NCBI GenBank assembly: GCA_031264825.1
Contig: JAISDL010000130.1
Span: forward strand, 1 to 17,406
Length of the DNA stretch: 17,406 bases
Reading direction: 5' to 3'
Source of the DNA: Accumulibacter sp.
GTDB taxonomy: Bacteria > Pseudomonadota > Gammaproteobacteria > Burkholderiales > Rhodocyclaceae
The notes below the pieces were generated by a model that saw only the letters and a list, made by a program, of their open reading frames with translations, searched no databases and had not been told where the DNA came from. Positions 13,673 through 17,406 of this stretch are shown here, piece by piece (position 1 is the first letter of the stretch; each line of letters starts with the position of its first letter). Both the position numbers and the translations under genes were made by a program.

Positions 13673-14227
13673 CTATCGCTGTTGATGACGCCTGATTCTA
13701 CCCAAAATTTTCGGGTCTTTCATGATCTCGTCGGCGCCGACGCGCTCCTTGTTCGGCAGGATGACGTCGCCGGGTTTCTGGCCGGCTTCGCAGGGGCCGA
13801 GCCAGCGCGCCTCCTGCGTGATCGAAAACTCACGCCGACCCTTTGGTGTCTCGATCGTGTAGTTTATTTTCCCCTGATACGCCGAGTCGAGCGTACCCTC
13901 AAAGATGCTCTCCGTGGTGACCGACCCTCCGGTGACGCTACACTTGACGCGAAGCCGGATTCTGTTTTCCGCCGTTTCGACGTCGGGCGCGTCGCATTCC
14001 TGCTGGGGAAGTTTGCGTTCCAGGTTCAAGACGTTGTCGGTATCCTTGCCGATGCAGAATTGCAGCGGAATGCTCAATGAAGCCGAATTTACCCCTCTGC
14101 CGGTCTTGATTTCCCAAAGTCCGGGCTTGTGTTTCGGCACGTCGGCAGCGTGCGCGCCGACGGCGAAAAGCGCGGCGTACACGGCGGCGAGGCGAAGTGT
14201 GTGGAGAAGAGAAAATTTGATTTTCAT
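13673..14227 (-). CDS. secreted DUF3617 domain protein
   Basis: A 184-residue periplasmic or envelope protein of unknown function. A signal peptide is clear: MKIKFSLLHTLR, a hydrophobic core and a likely cleavage after AHA at residue 27. The mature protein begins near KHKPGLWEIKTG, the DUF3617 hallmark, followed by LQFCIGKDTD. It has four Cys (in LQFC, QQEC, RVKC and LGPC), suggesting two disulphides in an oxidising compartment. The ATG at 14227 has GGAGA about 7-8 nt upstream. It lies 44 nt after the AsmA-like gene and 8 nt before the reductase gene, so it sits in the middle of a likely three-gene operon. DUF3617 proteins are widespread in proteobacteria without a known role; the genomic link with a pantoate-type reductase does not suggest a shared pathway. 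Confidence 0.85.
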   Translation of the reverse strand: MKIKFSLLHTLRLAAVYAALFAVGAHAADVPKHKPGLWEIKTGRGVNSASLSIPLQFCIGKDTDNVLNLERKLPQQECDAPDVETAENRIRLRVKCSVTGGSVTTESIFEGTLDSAYQGKINYTIETPKGRREFSITQEARWLGPCEAGQKPGDVILPNKERVGADEIMKDPKILGRIRRHQQR

Positions 14228-14271
14228 GAGATGTTCTCCGAAGAAGATTCATGGGTCGTGGCGAAAGCGCT

Positions 14272-15435
14272 TCATTTCGAGCGCCGGACGCTATTCTTCA
14301 AAAGCCGCTTTACGGGGTCGGGCACACTTTTGCCCGAACTCCCTCGCGGACTTCCTTCCGGTTTTCCGTTCCTTCCGTTCACGCTTCCGCTTGAGATTCC
14401 GATACCGAAATAATCGGCCATCGACGAACCGATGTCCATGAGCAGAGTCTTGTCGAACGAAAACTTCGGGTCTTTCACGTCGCCCTTGACGACAAAATGG
14501 AAGGAAATTTTTCCGAGGCGGTCTTTCAGCCGAGCGACGGCGACCCCCGACGAGACGCCGGCAAAGCGAAGCAGCGCGCTCCCCGACACGTCCAGGTCGT
14601 CGATCGTCAGCTTTCCCGGGGCGTTGAGCTTCCCTTGGCGAATCGAAGACTTCAGGTCGAGTTCGAGTCTCCCCTTTCGGACCTTCCCCCCCGTGAACAG
14701 ATACGGCTGGACCACCAGAAGGTCGATTTCGCGCAGACGCAGCGTCAAGCCCGAATCGAGGCCGGCGAATTCGATCATGCCGGTGAGCGTTAGCTTCCCG
14801 TCGTTCCGGGGGCCTTTCACGGTGGCCGAGACGTCGACCGAAGTCAAACCGGTGAATTCCGGGGTTGCGATCCTCCCCAGCGCCGCGTTGATCCTCTCGA
14901 CGCGGACGCGATGTGCCTTGGGACGGATCGACGCATCGACGAAATCGACGGCGCCCTCGACGATTTCGATCCGGTCGATCGTCAGCGACGCCTTCTTCGC
15001 CTTCTTTTCCTCGGTGTTTTTTGCGGAAGCGGACGATTTTTCCCCGCCGGCAGGGGCGAGAAGGCCCGGAAGGACTTCCACGCGGCCTTCGGCGGTCCGC
15101 AAGACGACGATCGACGCGCGCTCGACGCGGACATTCCGCAAACGCATCCCCGACGCGATCGAGTCGGCGATCGACGGCGTGACGAGGATTCGATCCGCGT
15201 GGAAGACCGGAGAATCCGGCCACGCGCGGGATTTTTCTTCCGGGGGTGCGTCGATCGTCAAACCGAGGATTTCGACGCCCGAAAGACCGATCCGAAACGC
15301 CTCGAAACGACCGAAAGGCCCGATCGCCGATTCGATTCGGGCGCCGATCACATGGCGTGCCGCCTGAAATGCTCCGAAAGCGACTAAAATGAAACCGAAA
15401 ACGACCAAAACCCAGGTGCGAAATCTGACGGACAT
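14272..15435 (-). CDS. membrane-anchored AsmA/DUF748-like protein
   Basis: A 387-residue protein with one N-terminal membrane helix (about residues 6-27, WVLVVFGFILVAFGAFQAA) and a long periplasmic part. The layout (FGRFEAFRIGLSGVEILGLTID, ADRILVTPSI, MRLRNVRVERASIVVLRTAEG and later LTIDRIEIVEGAVDFVD) is that of AsmA/DUF748-type beta-rich repeats, whose better-studied relatives sit in the inner membrane and take part in envelope lipid transport. The middle has a Lys/Glu/Ser-rich linker (about 128-147), and the last 40 or so residues are Gly/Ser/Lys-rich and probably disordered. The ATG at 15435 is chosen because GGAGGAAGG lies just upstream and the membrane helix follows at once; an upstream in-frame start at 15531 would add 32 residues of no character. 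It appears to lead the operon with the DUF3617 and reductase genes. The match to a specific family is moderate. Confidence 0.7.
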   Translation of the reverse strand: MSVRFRTWVLVVFGFILVAFGAFQAARHVIGARIESAIGPFGRFEAFRIGLSGVEILGLTIDAPPEEKSRAWPDSPVFHADRILVTPSIADSIASGMRLRNVRVERASIVVLRTAEGRVEVLPGLLAPAGGEKSSASAKNTEEKKAKKASLTIDRIEIVEGAVDFVDASIRPKAHRVRVERINAALGRIATPEFTGLTSVDVSATVKGPRNDGKLTLTGMIEFAGLDSGLTLRLREIDLLVVQPYLFTGGKVRKGRLELDLKSSIRQGKLNAPGKLTIDDLDVSGSALLRFAGVSSGVAVARLKDRLGKISFHFVVKGDVKDPKFSFDKTLLMDIGSSMADYFGIGISSGSVNGRNGKPEGSPRGSSGKSVPDPVKRLLKNSVRRSK

Positions 15436-15722
15436 CAAAAACCTTCCTCCGGTTGAAAACTTCTCCCGACCCCTCTCCGGCAAGCGAAAGAGGGCAGGCT
15501 CCACGTGGGGATTATTCCCCCTTCCGACCACTGCCGTCCAGCCTTGCCGAACGCGGACTGAAGCACAGGAAAAATTTCAGGAAATGTGGAAAATTTGTCA
15601 AAACAAGTGCTTGATTTTAGTCTATACTTTATCTGAAGAGATTGTCACTCCATTTCCAGCTACGGAAATGAAAGTATTGGAAGTGTGAGTGCTCGTCGTA
15701 CAGGAGAGTATTGGAGACAAAC
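15436..15722. other. 287-nt divergent intergenic region with hairpins
   Basis: This lies between the AsmA-like gene (-) and the small Gln-rich gene (+). It holds a decayed REP-like palindrome, CCCTCT (15471-15476) with AGAGGG (15489-15494) around GGCAAGCG; a small GGGG/CCCC hairpin (15507-15520); a -10-like TATACT (15623-15628), with TTGTCA (15595-15600) too far away to be an ideal -35; and a 7-bp inverted repeat CATTTCC (15651-15657) / GGAAATG (15664-15670). The last falls in the probable 5' leader of the plus-strand gene and could be an operator or leader hairpin. No other gene is seen. Confidence 0.45.
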
Positions 15723-16058
15723 ATGGAACTGAACTCGGTATCGTCCAACGCGGGATCGTCTCTGCTATCCGCCGTCAACCCGAACCTGCAACAGGAGCGT
15801 CAGGCTGCGCGCCGCGCGGAAAACGACCCGCAACAAGCGCAAGGGGCGCAACAGCAGGTTCGCGCGCAGCAGCAGGCGACGCAGGCGCGGCAAACCTCGC
15901 AGGGAACCCAGGCGGCGCAGGAGTCCCGCCAGACGCAGGAGACTCGGCAAGTGGCTGAAACGGAGGCCGCCAGTCGCGCGCAAGAAGAGCAAAGGGCGCA
16001 GCCGACGGTCAACGCCCAAGGGCAAGTCGTCGGAAGAACGATCAACATCACGGCCTGA
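15723..16058 (+). CDS. small Gln/Ala-rich protein of unknown family
   Basis: A 111-residue protein I cannot assign to a named family with confidence. The ATG at 15723 has GGAG 6 nt upstream (15713-15716); an in-frame TTG at 15711 lies within the ribosome site region and is unlikely. It has three parts: a Ser/Asn-rich head (ELNSVSSNAGSSLLSAVN); a long Gln/Ala/Arg/Glu-rich middle (about residues 22-90) with many QQ, QA and RQ steps that should be helical or disordered; and a short tail (PTVNAQGQVVGRTINITA) that looks conserved in character. There is no signal peptide or membrane segment. The composition matches no neighbour. A GC-rich hairpin follows the stop. Strong ribosome site, consistent codon use and a full frame argue that it is real. 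Similar short proteins ending in a VNxxGQxxGxxIN(I/T)TA-like tail may exist in betaproteobacteria, but this is from memory. Confidence 0.7.
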   Translation: MELNSVSSNAGSSLLSAVNPNLQQERQAARRAENDPQQAQGAQQQVRAQQQATQARQTSQGTQAAQESRQTQETRQVAETEAASRAQEEQRAQPTVNAQGQVVGRTINITA

Positions 16059-16063
16059 ACCTC

Positions 16064-16084
16064 GCGCCGCCGTATCGGCGGCGC
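16064..16084 (+). terminator. GC-rich hairpin after the Gln-rich gene
   Basis: GCGCCGCCG (16064-16072), a TAT loop and CGGCGGCGC (16076-16084) form a perfect 9-bp stem six bases after the stop codon. A C-rich stretch rather than a T tract follows, so it is a poor textbook intrinsic terminator but may still stabilise the 3' end or slow polymerase. Confidence 0.4.
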
Positions 16085-16196
16085 CCCCCTTCGCCCCAAC
16101 CGTCCGAAACTTGAACGCCCGCGCCGGAAGCGGCGAGGGCGTTTGTGTGTCCGCAAGGCGCACCGGCGCGATCAGCGAACATTCGAGCGAACAAAT

Positions 16197-17105
16197 ATGG
16201 CGATTCAGTGGTTCCCGGGGCATATGGCCGCGGCGCGCAAGAAAGCCGCCGAAACGATGGCGGCGGTCGACGTCGTCGTCGAAGTCGTCGACGCGCGCCT
16301 CCCGGAAGCCAGCACGAACCCGATGCTGCGCGACCTGCGCCGCAGCCGCCAGCGTCCCTGCCTCAAGGTACTGAACAAGGCCGACCTCGCCGACCCCGGA
16401 ACGACGCGACGCTGGATCGCCTGGTATGCCCGCCAGCCGGGTGTCAAAGCCCTTGCGATCGACGGAAGAAAACCCGGCGAAGCGGCGCGCATTCCAGCGC
16501 TCTGCCAGGAACTCGCCCCGCACCGCGACGACAACACGAAGCCGCTGCGCATGATGATCATGGGGATTCCGAACGTCGGCAAATCGACGATCATGAACGC
16601 GCTCACCCGGCGAAAGATCGCCAAGGTCGGCGACGAACCCGCGGTGACGAAGTCGCAACAACTGCACCGCCTCGACGTCCGGCACTGGCTGATCGACACG
16701 CCGGGCCTGATGTGGCCCAAGATCGAATACGACAGCGATGGATACATGCTCGCCGCGAGTCACGCGGTCGGGAGGAACGCCGTTCCCGACGAAGAAGTCG
16801 CCGTATTCCTCGCGGACCTCCTGCTCTCGTGCTACCCCGCGCGCGTCTCGGCGCGTTACGGCTTTCCATCCGACGGCCTCGACGGCGTCGCGCTCGTCGA
16901 AGGCATCGCGCGCCGCCGAGGACTCGTCGCGCGCGGCGGCGTCCTCGACCTCGAAAAAGCCTCGCTCGCTCTTCTGCAGGACTACCGCGACGGCAAACTC
17001 GGGCGCGTCAGCCTCGAGACGCCCGACTCGCGCGACGCGATGCTCGCCGCGCACCGCGCCGCCGCCGAAAGCGCGGAAACCTATTCGGCCTCGTCGTCGT
17101 CCTGA
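16197..17105 (+). CDS. ylqF: ribosome biogenesis GTPase YlqF/RbgA
   Basis: A 302-residue circularly permuted GTPase that in Bacillus assists late assembly of the 50S subunit. The permuted motif order is plain: G4 NKAD at residues 60-63 comes before G1 GIPNVGKST (123-131) and G3 DTPG (167-170). The N-terminus MAIQWFPGHMAAARKKA is the family signature, with WFPGHM at residues 5-10, and DVVVEVVDARLPEAS follows. LMWPKI after the G3 motif is also typical, and a C-terminal helical domain completes it. The ATG at 16197 is chosen for the family start; its ribosome site is weak (GAGCGA), and an in-frame upstream start at 16143 would add 18 unrelated residues. It ends 25 nt inside the convergent zinc-ribbon gene; the last residues (AETYSASSSS) are low-complexity and probably unstructured. 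Confidence 0.93.
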   Translation: MAIQWFPGHMAAARKKAAETMAAVDVVVEVVDARLPEASTNPMLRDLRRSRQRPCLKVLNKADLADPGTTRRWIAWYARQPGVKALAIDGRKPGEAARIPALCQELAPHRDDNTKPLRMMIMGIPNVGKSTIMNALTRRKIAKVGDEPAVTKSQQLHRLDVRHWLIDTPGLMWPKIEYDSDGYMLAASHAVGRNAVPDEEVAVFLADLLLSCYPARVSARYGFPSDGLDGVALVEGIARRRGLVARGGVLDLEKASLALLQDYRDGKLGRVSLETPDSRDAMLAAHRAAAESAETYSASSSS

Positions 17106-17389
17106 ATTTCCTCCGTCGGCGCGGTGGGTTGCGCGGGAAGTCGGAGCGTCGGTTGAACGACGGGTGGGCGGTCGAATATCTGCTTGAGCCAGGGAACCCC
17201 GACCTTCCAGACGCCCCAGCCGAAAGCGGCGAGCACGCAAATCCAGAGAAACGTATAAACGATCGAAAAATAAAAATCGCGCTCTTGCCGGCTGATCTTT
17301 TTCGCCGGATCGGTCGCGCCGCAACCCGGACACGCGAGCGCCGACGTATCGACCTTGTGGCCGCATGCGCGGCAGGGCATGAGTGACAT
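17081..17389 (-). CDS. zinc-ribbon single-pass membrane protein
   Basis: A 102-residue protein with an N-terminal zinc ribbon, Cys6-x2-Cys9 and Cys20-x2-Cys23 (CRAC and CPGC), then a basic linker (DPAKKISRQERDF) and a hydrophobic segment at about residues 40-63 (FSIVYTFLWICVLAAFGWGVW) that should cross the membrane. The tail is Pro-rich and ends in an acidic run (DDDEAE). This matches the many uncharacterised zinc-ribbon membrane proteins of proteobacteria; no function is proposed. The ATG at 17389 has AGAGGAGA immediately upstream with good spacing, better than the alternative Met at residue 4. Its 3' end overlaps the end of ylqF by 25 bp on the opposite strand, so both C-termini share bases: the acidic tail here and the Ser run there are read from the same DNA. 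Confidence 0.8.
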   Translation of the reverse strand: MSLMPCRACGHKVDTSALACPGCGATDPAKKISRQERDFYFSIVYTFLWICVLAAFGWGVWKVGVPWLKQIFDRPPVVQPTLRLPAQPTAPTEEIQDDDEAE

Positions 17390-17406
17390 GGTTCTCCTCT
17401 TCTGGA

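Noticed and set aside
15765..17366. A 533-residue minus-strand open frame across the Gln-rich gene and ylqF
   Set aside because: It is a shadow of ylqF and runs through a clear intergenic region; its composition is Arg/Gly/Asp-rich with no family features.

Overview
The window is a GC-rich stretch of chromosome, most likely from a proteobacterium and probably a betaproteobacterium. The evidence is a tandem pair of secreted DUF4124 proteins, a DUF3617 protein, an AsmA/DUF748-like anchored protein, a YrdA-type gamma carbonic anhydrase homologue, an E. coli-like ThiM and a YlqF GTPase. The placement is inferred from gene families only; there is no rRNA, tRNA or other marker gene here. I see no CRISPR array, tRNA, complete IS element, phage gene or origin.

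Layout. Positions 80-1109: two tandem DUF4124 envelope proteins (+). 1142-1664: a compact, AT-rich toxin-antitoxin cassette (-) made of a RelB/DinJ-type antitoxin and a YoeB-type RNase, with a recognisable promoter. 1737-2471: an ABC-2 permease (-) with no ATPase beside it. 2472-2894: non-coding, with a terminator-like hairpin. 2895-7613: a very large hybrid sensor kinase (+) with sensor, HAMP, two PAS, kinase, pseudo-receiver, receiver and HPt parts. 7791-9088: gamma carbonic anhydrase homologue and histidine phosphatase (-). 9338-10627: a less GC-rich Schlafen-AlbA_2/HTH regulator (-), whose upstream region carries an inverted-repeat array. 10840-12356: thiM and thiE (+), the thiazole salvage and coupling steps of thiamine synthesis. 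12280-12683: a nest of small repeats that runs into the end of thiE and abuts the end of the next gene. 12681-15435: a probable minus-strand operon (AsmA-like protein, DUF3617 protein, PanE-type ketopantoate reductase). 15723-16058: a small Gln/Ala-rich protein of unknown family (+). 16197-17105: ribosome biogenesis GTPase YlqF/RbgA (+), whose 3' end overlaps a convergent zinc-ribbon membrane protein (17081-17389, -).

Most genes are ordinary housekeeping or envelope genes. The unusual material is the TA cassette, the AlbA_2 gene with its repeat array (and a look-alike of that array inside its own coding region), the two thiamine genes with altered conserved motifs, and the repeat nest between thiE and panE. 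In that nest two related repeats keep the same short hairpin with all five base pairs changed in a compensating way. No complete new multi-gene system is convincingly visible.
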